Origin: Oscheius tipulae
Lineage: Eukaryota > Nematoda > Chromadorea > Rhabditida > Rhabditidae
Assembly: GCA_037178975.1 (NCBI GenBank)
Contig: JASJZH010000001.1
Location: 5,192,501 to 5,256,500 of the forward strand
DNA: 64,000 bases
Direction of reading: 5' to 3'
Shown: positions 1 to 11,937 of the stretch, one piece after another
Position numbering within the stretch: the stretch's first letter is position 1
Layout: every line of letters begins with the position of its first letter
Program-made: the position numbers and the translations under genes
Notes under the pieces: generated by a model
What the model saw: only the letters and a program-made list of their open reading frames with translations
Database searches by the model: none
What the model was told of the DNA's origin: nothing

Positions 1-801
1 ATAGCTAAGCGATTCGTGCGCATGTGGGAGGAGCAATTTGTCGTCGAGTTTGCATATTAATTAGATCCGCGAAGCCTGATGAGGCTGATTTATGGGGTGC
101 GCTTTCCGTCTGCTCTCGCTTCTTGTGTTTACCTTTTCTTATCTTGGCTCCTGATTTGCATTCAGGCCGCTCTCTCTATGAATTCCAACCAATTATGACC
201 GACTCTTTGAGAGATGACATTCAGGACATACCCACCCCTATTCATTATTCATAATCCTCCTTTCCCAGTATTCTGGTTTGCTACCAGCTGTGCGAAATGT
301 CTCGGATTGCATACCTGGCAATTAACCCTTGCAGGAGAGAAGGAGTCTTGGGCTCCACCTGCTGTTTAATAGCCACCCGAGTGTTTGACGCTCGTTATTG
401 CTCTCCGTCGGCTCGCATTTCCTCGACATAGCAGAGGAATTCTCCGGCCATAATGGCTCAATCGCCATGACATTCTCTCATGATCTCCTTCGATTCCGAG
501 CCATTAACTCCGCTGCGAAATACCCACAAAATGGTTTCTTGACAGGTCGCTCACAACCGGTTAAGCCTCATCTAACGGTTCGGACAAACTCGTTGACCAA
601 AGTTACAAGGTTTTTTAGTCTTCTTGTATTCCTTTAACTTCCACGAACAGTATTTCCTCCTTCTGTTTCACCAGATGTGCTTATCTTAACGCTCAGACCG
701 TCTGCCAACCCGGCTCATCAACATAAACACATCGACTGACCCGTATCGCCTCGTAAACGGAGAGAAGGGGCGGAGCTACCCGTGGTTAGACAGAAGTAGA
801 C
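1..801. other. Upstream intergenic DNA
   Basis: I see no coding signal here. The open frames are short and match no family I know, and no splice-linked exons emerge on either strand. It is presumably the 5' flank of the eva-1-like gene that starts at 802. No clear spliced-leader acceptor lies just before that ATG. Confidence 0.5.
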
Positions 802-3436
802 ATGCGGCCGTTGCGGAGCCTCGTCCAACTTTTCCTCTTACTTCCCCTCGTGGTACATTGTGTCACACGAGAGCAAGCCGCTCTGATAGATGGTGAGTCG
901 AGTTGTAACACACTGAGGGCTCCTCACATCCCATTAGCACTACATGACCACAGCTGACACTTCACGTAATTAGAAGACCATCTGTTTTGTATTGAAAGTG
1001 GTGGGGAGGAAGAGACAAAAGAATCCAGTGGGGTGACTTTCTCCCATCGCGTGTTAATACGAGTTTGGCAGCGCGTCGTCTTCTCCGAAGGAGCGGTGAG
1101 TTGCCATGGGAAACTTCTCCTCTGCACGGCTTATCCTTTGCTTCACTCGCTTTGCGGGAAAACTAGCCGAGCATGGGTGTGGGACGACCAGATAAGACCT
1201 AAGAATCCAGACAGTTTCAGAGATCCTCGACGAGTCGCTTCGTGCCAATCGAGTACAAGCCTGCGATGGAGAGAGAATAACCTTACACTGTCCTCGAAAC
1301 ACTCACATTTTTGTTGGGACAGGCTTTTATGGCAGAGTCGTGCCCGAGTCGCAGCTCTGTCCGAGTCGTCTGACCACTGCAGGCCGGAAAGAATACGACG
1401 CCAGCTGCGACGTGATTCAGGCCAAAACGGTGAGAGTTTACAGCCGAACCAAGGCCATAAGTCATTCCGGACATCCTTCAAAATTTACGTGCTCCTCGGC
1501 GACAACTGCGCAATAGAACCAACCCGCGAAAAAAGACTGACTCAGAGAGCTTTTGTCTTTTAGAAAGATGCGACCGTGAACTTTTCTCAGAACTAAGAAT
1601 TGCTGTGTCTTTTAAAAAGATCCGAAACTCAAGAGCTGACGTGTTATCCATCATTCACATTTAGCGCTATGATATCTGTCTGTCGAGTTGGGCGCGAAAC
1701 GAGAAAGACAGCTGTTCGGAGATGCTCACACCTGGCACAAGAGTTGCGCAAAGAGACTAAGCTTTCCTATTACAGAGGTTGTCCGAGCTGTGTGACAAGA
1801 AAAGGAAGTGTCAGGTGACAGTCGAGGCAGAGACTTTTGAAGGAGACCCGTGTCCGACCACGTCCAAGTATCTCCAAATGACTTACAAGTGTCGACCAGG
1901 TAGCAACTAGCACATACTTCCATAGTAACAGTGTTCAGTCTCATTCGAAAGTGAGACGTTCTGTTCCGGAGGAGACATGACTCTCAAGTGTCGGGACGGC
2001 CGTCGTCTGGCCATCTATTCTGCCTCGTTCGGTCGGAGTTCCCGACATCCAACTCCGAGCTGCTCGTCGCCTGTGATCACCACAAGAGGTACTTTTTTTG
2101 TTCTTGCCGCCCTCGGTCAATGAGTCAGAGAAGGAACACACGCGATGAGCGGACGCAATTAGTCCGTTCGATAATTAAATGAAACGAGAGGTCATCTCCA
2201 CCCCTCCTCTGGTGACAGATTCCTGCAACTGATAGGCTATTTGTTGTAGTCTTGGCGAAGAAAAAGTGCCGACGGGGCCCCCGATATGGCACCTCATTCA
2301 TCGCGAGGACAGCTTACGGAAGAGAGGATTAATCCCGACAATTGTGGCTGCCACTATACGAACTTTTCCAGACTGCCAGCTCGATGTTCTGCCCCAGGTG
2401 CTGTCAGCTTGTCATGGAAAATCCGAATGCACACTTCCAGTGACCGTGGCTGAACTTGGAAAACCACAGTGTGTTGAAGGAGTGACTCCTGTCTTGAACA
2501 TTCTCTTCATGTGTGGTTCGTTTTCTACTTTATGAGCCCGGTTTACGAGCTGAACAAATTAGTCATTTCGCAAGTAAGAGATGACGGATATGTTTCGGCG
2601 AGGCCCTTTGCCTCCGTCCCTTGAGAACTGACCAATTTCAGTGAACGAGGAGATCTTCTCCGAGGAGGCTGTTAACGGGGATCTGCCCGCCCTTGAAAAG
2701 TACAAGAAGGAGATGAAGACGAGAGAAGAAGTCACCTGGGAAAGACTTTCAGAACGCCCGGATGCTGTCGAAAAGTCGGATGAGAAGCCGGTTCCGAAGA
2801 TCATCCCACCAGTAGTGGAAGAGCAGAAACCGAGCAACGATGCCGGATACATTTCTGAGGAAGAATGGAGCATGCGGAACGTCGAGGAGACACAAGAGAC
2901 CGAACCTGTGACAGCTAATGTGGTCGGCATTGGACATGATGTCTTCATGGTCGCCCAATTCTTTAAAGATAACAAGGAGAAGCTGTTAATCTGTGTATCT
3001 CTCTCCATCATCTTTGCCTTCATTCTCTTGACTGCAGCTTGCATTCTTCGACATTGCACGAAGAAGTCGGAAGAGAAGAAGCCACGATATTCTGTCGAGA
3101 GGAGTCGTCTGCTCGCTGCCAACAGCAGCCCTTGTAAGTTTATGTGGTTTGCTTAAAATAACAGGTCTTACCGTACCGTGTTTTCGTGACGGGACCTATG
3201 TTCAACCAGAACTTGGCTGAGTATTCAATTGGGTGCTAAACTTGAGCAAGAGGGTCCCGCATTGAGAACAGGGGATAAATGAGTTATGACTTTATTGAAC
3301 AAGCCACTTCATGTCTTAAATTTCAGACTCTGTTCTTGGTGGCCCTTGTTCTTCTACCGACCTGGGTGATCTTGATGATCGTCTCTTCAACTATACGGTC
3401 ACAACTCCTCCTCGATCCAGTCACTACGATTTCTAG
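802..3436 (+). CDS. eva-1: EVA-1-like membrane protein with two SUEL lectin domains
   Basis: In C. elegans EVA-1 is a co-receptor for SLT-1 acting with SAX-3/Robo in axon guidance; the human relative is EVA1C. Seven exons close exactly in phase: 802-892, 1221-1429, 1776-1899, 1939-2088, 2372-2515, 2642-3133 and 3327-3436, giving 439 aa, near the size of C. elegans EVA-1. The ATG opens a signal peptide (MRPLRSLVQLFLLLPLVV). SUEL/Gal-lectin domain 1 (about residues 44-140) has the signatures ACDGERITLHCP and GDPCPTTSKYL. Domain 2 (about 142-239) has CSGGDMTLKC and CHGKSECTLPV. An acidic, lysine-rich stalk follows, then one transmembrane helix (about 353-375, LLICVSLSIIFAFILLTAACIL) and a short cytoplasmic tail. 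Introns 1, 2 and 4 are 283-346 nt, long for this window. Family assignment is secure; function in this animal is inferred. Confidence 0.9.
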
Positions 3437-3521
3437 TGGGCTCTTCTTCCCTCACCTCGATCTGTGATCTTTTCAATACCGGTAGCGTCCCCATTCTTCC
3501 GCTCACTTTATCCTTCTATCC

Positions 3522-3527
3522 AATAAA
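3522..3527 (+). promoter_or_regulatory. Candidate polyadenylation signal of the eva-1-like gene
   Basis: AATAAA lies 86 bp after the eva-1-like stop codon. The convertase on the other strand ends at 3693, so the two genes converge with about 250 bp between their stop codons. Confidence 0.5.
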
Positions 3528-3692
3528 CGGTGAATTTGTCTTGGCCATCTGGTCTCCCTCTACAAGCCCTCAATTATCCCTCCTCTTTGCGACTATGCCA
3601 ATTAGTCAACACGACAATTGCCGAAGGCTTTCCGCCACGACGGAAGTCATTCGATCCGGCGTTCCACTCGACTAATTCGGGAACAGACAACT

Positions 3693-5694
3693 TTATCTCG
3701 AGGTTCCGTGGATTAGAAGAGTCGTCTTGGTCAATTGGCCACCACCTCGGGTCATTCCCATGTCCATGACACGAACTGTCCAGTTTCCTGACGCATTCTC
3801 TCCCCAGGTGTGTAAAGATACGAACGCCCAGTCAGTCAAGCCATCTGACGAGTTGTCATTTTTGCGTGGTCGCATCATCTGTGTCGCTGTTCCTTAAAAA
3901 AAATAGGTTTTGGATGGAATGAAAGTGAAATACCTGCTGGGGAAACTAACTCGATTTGGACGTCGCCTCTTCTAGGGTGGGAGAGACTGACTACCAGTTG
4001 AACCCTTTCCACAACAGTGATGGCCTTACAGTTGACTTTGAAAGTAGTTTCGAATGGGATATCCGAACTGAACAATCTGAATTTTAGAATTTGTGCTTGA
4101 GGCTCAGAGACACACCCATTGTTCAGTTCCTGAATACAAGTGTTCTCAGCAGAGACTGGTTTCCAAGAAGCTGCCATGGACAACAGTTCGTCTCTGTTCA
4201 GCGCCCCGAAACCAAAATGTCTGGAGAGGTGGATCTTTGGAAAAAGTCTATTCAACCTTGAGACGTAGAGTCCAGCTCCATTCCTTTGCCATTCTACTGG
4301 ATTGAGACTTACAAGCTCTTCGGACTGACTACTATGAACAAGGAGGTGTTGAACGTCTCTCTGGGTGAGCTCGGGCCTGAACTAATTGTTTCTGTTTAAA
4401 AAGAGGCCCTACTTCGCCTGCAGAAGAAGAGCTAGAATGCCTGCTGCGAATGGAGCTGCAGCAGAGGATCCAGAAAATTTGGAAAAGCCGCCTCCCACTT
4501 CGGTTGTCCACTCAAAACGTTGACTCTCTATAAGAAACTGAAAAACTTACTCTAGAGGCCGAATCAGAGGGTATGGAGGCAAGGACAGCTGGACATCCTT
4601 CGGCGTACCATTCGGGTTTTCCATTGGATCCGATCACTCCAAATGTTAACTGAAAATGGTCTCTGTTTCTACAAATCCTGACCTACTGTATGTTTATGGC
4701 TGGCATATCCATCCATTGCACAATCGTCGTCTTCCAATCCTCCATTCCCGCTGGCCCAAACATAGAGGGAGCCTTTGCCTTGTCGTCCCTGATTGACTCC
4801 TCTTTCCAGAGCCATTGACGCTAGTCTTCTCGGTGCTTCCAGAGCCTTTCCATCGTCCCTCGGACCCCAGCTCACACTGTACACGTCGATCTTTTCATGA
4901 TGATAGGCCAACGCATCTCCTTCCACGATATCATTGATGGACTCGGTCGAACCGAGCATCTTTAGAGCAGCCAGTGAGACATCTGGAGCCACTCCTGCTC
5001 CGAAAGAGGAAGGAGACATTGCCACGACTCCGGCACAATGAGTCCCGTGACTAGAAGAACACCGGTTGAAAAACAAATGCTTTCCCACTTGTTATCGAGA
5101 GAGTCATCTGGGAGAGGGTCGCTCGAATCTGACACAAAATTAAAGGAATGTTCAGGAGAGTATGACTTGGCGAGAGATGGATGTGTGTAGTCTACTCCAT
5201 CGTCCTGATGATTACATTTCTCGGAAATAAATGTTTTCGTACCAAGATAGCCACAACTACTCCTTTTCCAGTGAGCATCGACTTTGGAAGACTGCTCTTT
5301 GAATTGTTCCTCGAGAACAACCATCTCTTTTCTCTGACAAAAGTTGTTACAGGTTCAGCCCAGTTGATCTTCCTATTGGTCACAATCTCGGCCACAATTT
5401 CCTCGAGAGATCTTTTTCTTCTTTGTGGTAACTGTTCAGCAACAAAAATGTTTGGAAAAGAGTGAAGCTGTGCAAAGGTTACATTAGTGAGAGGTTGGAG
5501 ATACCCTTCGAATGAGACGAAACCCGTGATGATCGGCTACATGCCTAGCAGAGACGACTTCGTCCTCGGACATTTCCAAAATGAATAGTTTCGGATCGCC
5601 ATTCCCCTAAAAGACGACTAGGTTTGTTAAGTACGGTGAGTACCAAAACGTGAGCGGAGAGAGCTGTGAGGAGTGTCAGTAAGGCGCGACGCAT
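3693..5694 (-). CDS. Kexin/furin-type proprotein convertase, short form
   Basis: A subtilisin-like Ca-dependent endoprotease that would cut precursors at dibasic sites in the secretory pathway. Ten exons close in phase to 553 aa (5644-5694, 5505-5606, 5243-5467, 5089-5204, 4687-5050, 4551-4649, 4413-4510, 4257-4376, 3934-4220, 3693-3892). Visible in order: a hydrophobic start (MRRALLTLLTALSAHVL); a prodomain ending HVADHHGFRLIRR; an RRKR autocleavage site; the catalytic Asp in ILDDGVDYTHP; the catalytic His in NNHGTHCAGVV; the oxyanion Asn in WASGNGG; the catalytic Ser in SGSSAAAP, where most family members have GTSASAP; and a P domain (HFGFGALNRDE, then DWAFVSLHTWGENASG). It stops just after the P domain, with no Cys-rich region and no transmembrane segment. 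The length is closer to C. elegans AEX-5 than to KPC-1 or BLI-4, so I give no symbol. Confidence 0.88.
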
Positions 5695-6067
5695 TGTGAT
5701 AAGAGAAGATAACTGGGCGCTAAATTTTTATCGAGAATTTCATGACAACAATGACGTTGGAGGTCTCGAATTCCTTGCCGAGCTTCATACCCTTTTTGCA
5801 TTCGGTGCGCATACTTGGAAGGTCTGATGAGGCGAAAAATGGCGATTCATGCCCAACTGGTTGTGCAATAACCTTCTAAAAGTGTTTTCGAGTGTTTGTA
5901 AGGAGACAGAATGATTTAGCCCATACGGGATCGAAATTACCCCTTGTTCGGTCGTATATAGTTGGCGTGCTAACTGACTACACCACTCATGCGAGCTCGC
6001 GCGCAAGGTTTCAAAAAAAAGTTCTGGAACTTGGATTTTGCAACACAAGGCTTTGGGAGCTTGCTTG
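5695..6067. other. Intergenic DNA between the convertase and the DCX-PLAT gene
   Basis: This holds the 5' flank of the convertase and the 3' flank of the doublecortin/PLAT gene, both on the minus strand. The only structure I see is the tRNA-like element listed at 5915-5990. Confidence 0.5.
5915..5990 (-). repeat. Degenerate tRNA-like element (T1)
   Basis: On the minus strand a polymerase III A-box-like stretch (TGGTGTAGTCAGTTAGC) is followed about 30 nt later by a B-box-like stretch (ATTTCGATCCC). The acceptor and anticodon arms do not pair well, so this is a tRNA pseudogene or tRNA-derived repeat, not a working tRNA. The A box resembles those at 24.9 and 53.0 kb. Confidence 0.45.
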
Positions 6068-9000
6068 CTATAACGAAACAGAATAGAATTCACATAATTT
6101 ATTACAATAAATTTGAGCAAAGTTCAGAGTTCCCGTAGTTTCAGCCTCGTCTTTGTTTTCGGCTTTTTCACGGTTCTGAAACAATTGTTTTATTATCGAA
6201 ATGGGCGCGACATACTGTGGCAAAGTGCTGAAATCGACTCCGACATCTGTCTGTGTGACAATGATGTCAAACGTCCATCGAGAGTGGCTCTCCCCCTCGT
6301 ACATGATCTCAACCGCCTCGACCTCTCCCATATTGACTCCGTCATACTCGAATTGTTCCTGCTGTAACGGGAGCTCGTAATGGAATGATTATTTCCTGAC
6401 CCCTTCAACAACAGTCGTTTCTCCGAGACTTCTCATTCCGCTCTCCGAATCCGTGCCGATCAGGTTGATTCTAGGAAGGACCTTGCCTTCGACCTGATGC
6501 GTCCTCACTGTGACCATGTAGTATGAGGCTAGATCACGAAAAGATTGAGACGAGGAACACTGAACTTACTCTTCTTTGGAGGTATATCTGGCAGGACTGT
6601 CGCGAACTCGCTGACCATATTCGAAGTGAATTCGGTTCCGAGACTCGGGAAATGCATCTCGACGTTAGTCAGACTATTTCTCAGCTTCATTTTGAAGATG
6701 GAGAACAGGGAGTTATCCGAAAGTTTTCCAATATCCACCCGTACTTTGTCGACAATTGAAAGCTTCGACTTGCTCATGACGAATTTAAGGATTTCGTCCT
6801 CGGTGTGATCCAAGGACATGTGCTCCGCATCGAAGCCGTTGACCAGCCATACATCTGGCACTTTTGTTCCCTGAATGAATCTTTATATTTCGATTTGATT
6901 TGAATCTTACGTGGACAGACATGGTCAACTCCCAGTTGCCGTCTCCTTTGGGAACAACCTCCTTCTTGTTCCGAGTTGTAAGTCCTTCCATTCCTGAGAC
7001 TGAATCACTTAATGGCTATCCAAAAAACACAGAAGACATGACAGGGTAGCAGTAGCGACACAATGTCGACAGTCAAAGAATGGAACGTACCAGTGATTTG
7101 AAGAGTTTTGAAGTAGGGCTGCGTCTCATCCAGTTCGACAATCTTGTTCTGACTAAGCACATAGCGGTATGGACAGTGAAGAGACTCTCGCACATAGGCT
7201 GTCACTCCAATCAGCTGAAAGAACTCTGTGTTTCTAAAGCTTACAGTCCCACCCAATCAGCTACGGAAACTCCAGGCGAGTAAAAATCCCAAATATCTTG
7301 AAGGACGGACATTCCCTCCAGGATAGCCTTCCCCTCTTCGTGGAACGTTCCAATCAGTTTCAACTTTCGGATCGCTCCCATGAAGACGCATTCGACCTTG
7401 AACGAGAACTCCTGAACATTTACCCGGCTAGAATTAGATTCCAGACAGTTATTACCTTCTTGACCTCGTTGTAGAAAAGAGGGAACGTGCCGCTATCCCA
7501 TTCGCCGTGCAGTTCTCCGAGAATGTGGTTGTCCACGAGCATTTCTATTTTTGTCTCGAAGTTAGCAGCCGAGATCTTGCCATCGTAGGTGATTACTGAG
7601 ACAATGTCATATTGTACACGCGATAACAAACCGGGTAGAATGGATCCACTGGGTCGAAAGACGGAGACCTCTCGGAACGACTGCCATTTCTTCTCCTCAC
7701 CCGAGATCTTCAACCATTTCTCTACCCTCAACAAGATCCTCTCCTCCGTGTCCATGTCCATCAGCTCGACGAAGTCCATGTAATAGTTGGGCTGATCGCC
7801 CACCCCATCAATCTCGAAGCGTACCTTGACCAGGTCTCCTATCGAACCGAAGTCAACCTGACTCTGTATTTGAAACTTGCGCCTCGCCTGTTTACCTGTA
7901 TCAGAGTCTTGTCCGGAACTTTTCTCATCGTACTATCATTTTCGACCTTGACAACCGAGCTTCCATTTGTTCCATAGCCTGAAAGCACAGTTAAGCGTGT
8001 TACCTCTTACAATTACCATAAATGAGTAGATTGGAACTGGTTCCACCCTGTCCTTCCATGGTACCATTGTGGACAATGAACTGCCATCTACCGTCTGAAA
8101 GTCCGTTCCCTCATTCAAGCTCGACTCTCGACTCACAAGACTCGTATTCGGCAGGATTACTATCCATGAAGTAAACGGCAGCCATTGGGGCTGACCTCTC
8201 GATCTTGCCGTCGACTTGACCACTGTCCAGCCACTTCCTGACAACGAATAGGAACTGTCGGCCATCTGCCGTATTCTCTGTGATGGTCACGTGCTCGATG
8301 AAGGTTCCTGCTCCGTAGCCTTTCTGTTCGTGACCGATGACAATCTTCTGGAGAGTTCCCAATGGATCGCAGTTCACGTAGAACAGATCGACCTGGTTCT
8401 GGCGGAAACGGGGAGCACTGTCCTGTAACCAGTTGGTTTCCTGTGGATAGGTAAGAGCACGTTCAGGACAAGGGCTTGAAGGCACGCCCGGCGGAAACAA
8501 GACAGAACCACGACAGGACAGATTGCTTTCAAGCCCAACTTCCCCTTACCTCATGTGTCAGCTCAATTCTTTTGCTGGCTCCGTCTCGACCATGGATGAA
8601 AATGTATAAATCTGTCGTGGTGTCAGCGCCCCATCTGTTGCCTATTGTAACAGCAATCGTGTAGAAGGTGTCAGTAGGAGCTGCATCAAAGGGGGTAGCA
8701 GCTCGAGGTTCTTCTACTTCCTCATTCACTTCCATCGGCTCAACTATCTCTCCCGGATTGATCGTCTGCTTCTCATCGACTGCGAAGTTCACTGAATCGA
8801 GAGTTCGTGACGGAAGAAACCGACCACATACCATGCTTCATCTTTTTCCTCGCGTTGTAACCTCTGAAAGCGGCCTGGATCTTCACAGCCGCTTCGTGAG
8901 CCCTCCCGTCGTCCTCATCGTCCGATGGGAGAATATCTTCTCTCTGACTGTTCACTGTGTTCTGACGATGGAAAGCACTCTCGCTCTCGTAGTCTCCCTC

Positions 9001-11937
9001 GTGAGCCGACTTAACTGGCTCTTTTTCGCTTTCGCTCGACTCCTAAACACAGAAATTACTCGATAACACCAGCTCTTACATCTGGTAAGATCTGTTCTTC
9101 CGAGCTGTCAGCTGTTCCCGGCTTAGAAGGCAACAGTTCCTCGTGTTGACTCTCTGCTGTTCCAGACTTTGATGGCAGCTGGTCTTCTCGCTGGCTACAA
9201 GCCGTGTTCGGCTTCGAAGGTAGTTCTTCCTCTCCTTGACTACAAGTAGTTTCCGGTCTCGACAGTAATATTTCCTCTCGCTGACTACCTCTTGTGGATT
9301 GTCGCGAGGGCAGAATATCTTCCCGTTGACTTCTTCCCGTGCTCTGAACCATAACTACTGTAATCTAATCTTTTGATAAACCTGTCTACTCTTGACTCTC
9401 CGCGACTCTTTTCTAGAGTTTCTCCCAGTTCCAGGATGACTGTCACTCGGTAGTACTACAATGACATAAATTCTTTCGCCTCGGTCAAACTCACTCATAT
9501 CCTCTTCGTCGTGGTAGTCGGAATGCTCGTGTACTTCGTCTTCTGTTTTGTCACTATGAATAGATGTCTTATGCTGGACCTCGTCTTTGTCATTGTACTG
9601 AACAAGCTACATAATTCAGTTCACAAGAACTCTACCGAGGTGGAAGGGACGGTCTCGAATTCCGGATAATCACTGCTATTCCTGTCATCTTCAATCTTAC
9701 CACTCGTCCCATAACTGCTAATTGAATTCGCCTGAACTTTTGACTTTCTGGACTTATTCACCCTGTGAGTCACCTTGCCCGAATCGCCTTCATCTGGGAG
9801 AGATGAGACTGTCTTCCTTCCTATTGGTAGCGCTAAAAATTTGAGTTTTCACTACCCACAGTAGTCAGCTTACGTGGCAAGATGGACATTCTCTTCTTGA
9901 CAGCCCCCGTAGTTTTGCGAGTGTTCCTTCGGAAACTCGTATCGAGTCTTCGCGGTTTCTCAATCCCATTTTCTGTCGAGCCAGATGACGTCAACGAGTC
10001 TGTGAGTTCGTTTCCCCCTCACGTCACCTCTCCTTACCTGTTTTTATTCCCTTCGGCGCATATCGATTCGGATTTATGGATGGCAATTGGACGGCTTCGC
10101 GGAGAGTTGGTTTCTCGTTACGAGGACAGGCAATAATCTTCGGTGGGATGAGATTGAGCATTTCAGGCACGGAGTCGAGTCGAATTCCGTCGGCTGTATA
10201 GACACGGTAGATGGCCACCTCCAGTCCCTCACTGACCTCTGCCAGCAGCTGTTCGAAGCTGGGCAGCCGAAGTGGATTGAGCAGAGTACGGTAGAAGCGA
10301 CTCTTGCCGTTCAGTACGAAGAAAATCTGAAACAATGCATTAGATATAATCAGAGATATTTTTGCTGTAGTGCAAGTCACGCGAAAGCACTACATGTAGT
10401 CCGTGCTGATGCTGCGGCATTTCCTCGACCGTCGGAAGTGGCTGTAGAAGACATTTCCGTACCTTAGGCATCCTGAAAGACTAGGAAATAGTACCTGTTT
10501 CGACGGGACCACGCTGCCCAAACCGAGATTTCGATGAAGTCTCATCTTCTGGGTCAAGGAGGGCGACGTCGGTACCTGAAACGTACCTGTCTAGAGAAGA
10601 AGAACCGTTGTCTCGCAGGGTACCAGAGGGATTATGAGGGGATTAACGCGACTGACTCAGATACTCAAAGTACGCAGAAGAAAACTGTTTTCCATGTTAC
10701 TTGAGGGTGACTTCGGATCTGACGTTAAAGAAAACTTACTGTACCACCCGGACAGTACGGACAAACATCGGATTGAAGCATTCCTCATATTTTGGATCTA
10801 TCCATTCCGATGAAGAGAATTCCAAAGAGTCTAGCTGTTTTTCCTGAGAGCCACGACCGAGAACAAGAAAGCAAGTGGCGTGTGGGTTGTAGCCCGCTCC
10901 GACCGTAGTCTATTACTAATGGGGAGAGAGGGAATGAAATCAGGAGAGAAAGTTCTCAGGGAGCGGAAGAACTGGGAGAATACCGGATGGACAGGAGAAC
11001 ATTATCGCAGACAAATAGGACAAGAAACATGTCGTACCCAGAATGACTGTCCACCGGCACGCTCCCGATTCAGTGGATTGGCTTGAGCTTGAAAACGAGC
11101 CTTTTTCAGTCGTTCCAGAGCCGACAGATTGATTCCGCGAGAAAAACGGGATGACGAGGCCACGTATCTGGAATAAACGAAGGCTTGTTATTCTCTTCCC
11201 TGTTGACTCACTTTCCAAGATGCTCCAGTTGTCCGATGTCCTCAATCGGCGTCTTTCCCATCGGTGTAGTTAGACGACGGACGCCGAAAGGCATCTGCAA
11301 AATGTCATTAGCGGAATCATATCAGCTGCGAGCAACCCACCTGTATATTCTTGTTCAGGTCATCGAGTAGACTGTCCATATTTCGATAGCGACTCTTCGA
11401 GACGGGAACACGAACACCCTGGAACAGTCGATGGATGACAAGAACAGGGTAGTCTGTACCGTAAAGTATTCATCTCCTTCCTTGTAAAAGAAGACAGTCT
11501 TGGCCGAATAGGGACGAAGAAATTGCCGCTGGTTGTCGTAGGTTCGTATCATGCCGTTCTTCGGCTGAATGGGCACATTCGGCAGAGTCCAGTGTCTGCT
11601 CATCGCCTGAAATCACATCCTTTCTTCAACTTCTATAATTGGGCCCTTCGCGGAAACGATCGTCTCTATGGAGATGTGTGCGCGCACTTGGACATTATCA
11701 CAGAAATGGGAAAGAGCTGTTGGCAGTACAGATTGACATTCAAAGACAAAGAGAGACGAGTGTCACCGGATGAGGCACGGATTAGACTCGATCACGGGAA
11801 GCCTATATAGTCTCTAGGGTTTCTTCAATTTGCTGACTCGACACCCAAACTACTGTAGTCTCTGAAGAGGAGGAACTGACCTGACTGTCATCTGAGGAGA
11901 CATTCGAGGTCCGTGGAGTCGCCACCCTCATCTCCAT
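6068..11937 (-). CDS. Doublecortin-IQ-PLAT multidomain protein (RP1/LOXHD1-like)
   Basis: Probably a microtubule- or cilium-associated scaffold. N-terminal exons encode two doublecortin domains. The first (about 11,130-11,560) includes TVFFYKEGDEYF, the spliced GVRVPVSKSRYRNMDSLLDD and MPFGVRRLTTPMGK. The second (about 10,050-10,340) includes FFVLNGKSRFYRTLLNP and IYRVYTADGIRLDS. The spacing and wording resemble vertebrate RP1. An acidic region with a 15-residue tandem repeat (9080-9331) and an IQ motif (AAVKIQAAFRGYNARKK, about 8850-8900) follow. The C-terminal half is PLAT/LH2 domains, at least three and probably four or more: FYTIAVTIGNRWGADTTTDL with IVIGHEQKGYGAGTF, VRFEIDGVGDQPNYYMDFVE, a GELHGEWDSGTFPLF region, and a last one ending near MYEGESHSRWTFDIIVT. 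I chose ATG 11937 because its 57-nt exon splices in frame to the exon at 11606; ATG 11603 is an alternative start. Many introns of about 40 nt were not all resolved, so the exact protein is uncertain. Confidence 0.75.
9080..9331 (-). repeat. In-frame 45-bp tandem repeat within the DCX-PLAT gene
   Basis: Five 15-residue units follow one another, each starting SQxE and carrying LPSK or a variant (for example SQREEILLSRPETTC and SQHEELLPSKPGTAD), then a partial sixth unit SSEEQILPD. A further lone copy (SQREDILPS) sits in the next exon near 8920-8955. Because the unit is 45 bp, gain or loss of copies keeps the frame. No function is known to me. Confidence 0.8.

Noticed and set aside
5607-5634. 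A 28-nt intron in the convertase, with similar 25- and 27-nt introns at 4526-4550 and 6373-6399
   Set aside because: Each case has an alternative donor or acceptor in the same phase giving 37-40 nt introns (5607-5643, 4511-4550, and an acceptor TTACAG near 6361), which fits the window's usual size. No ultrashort class is needed.
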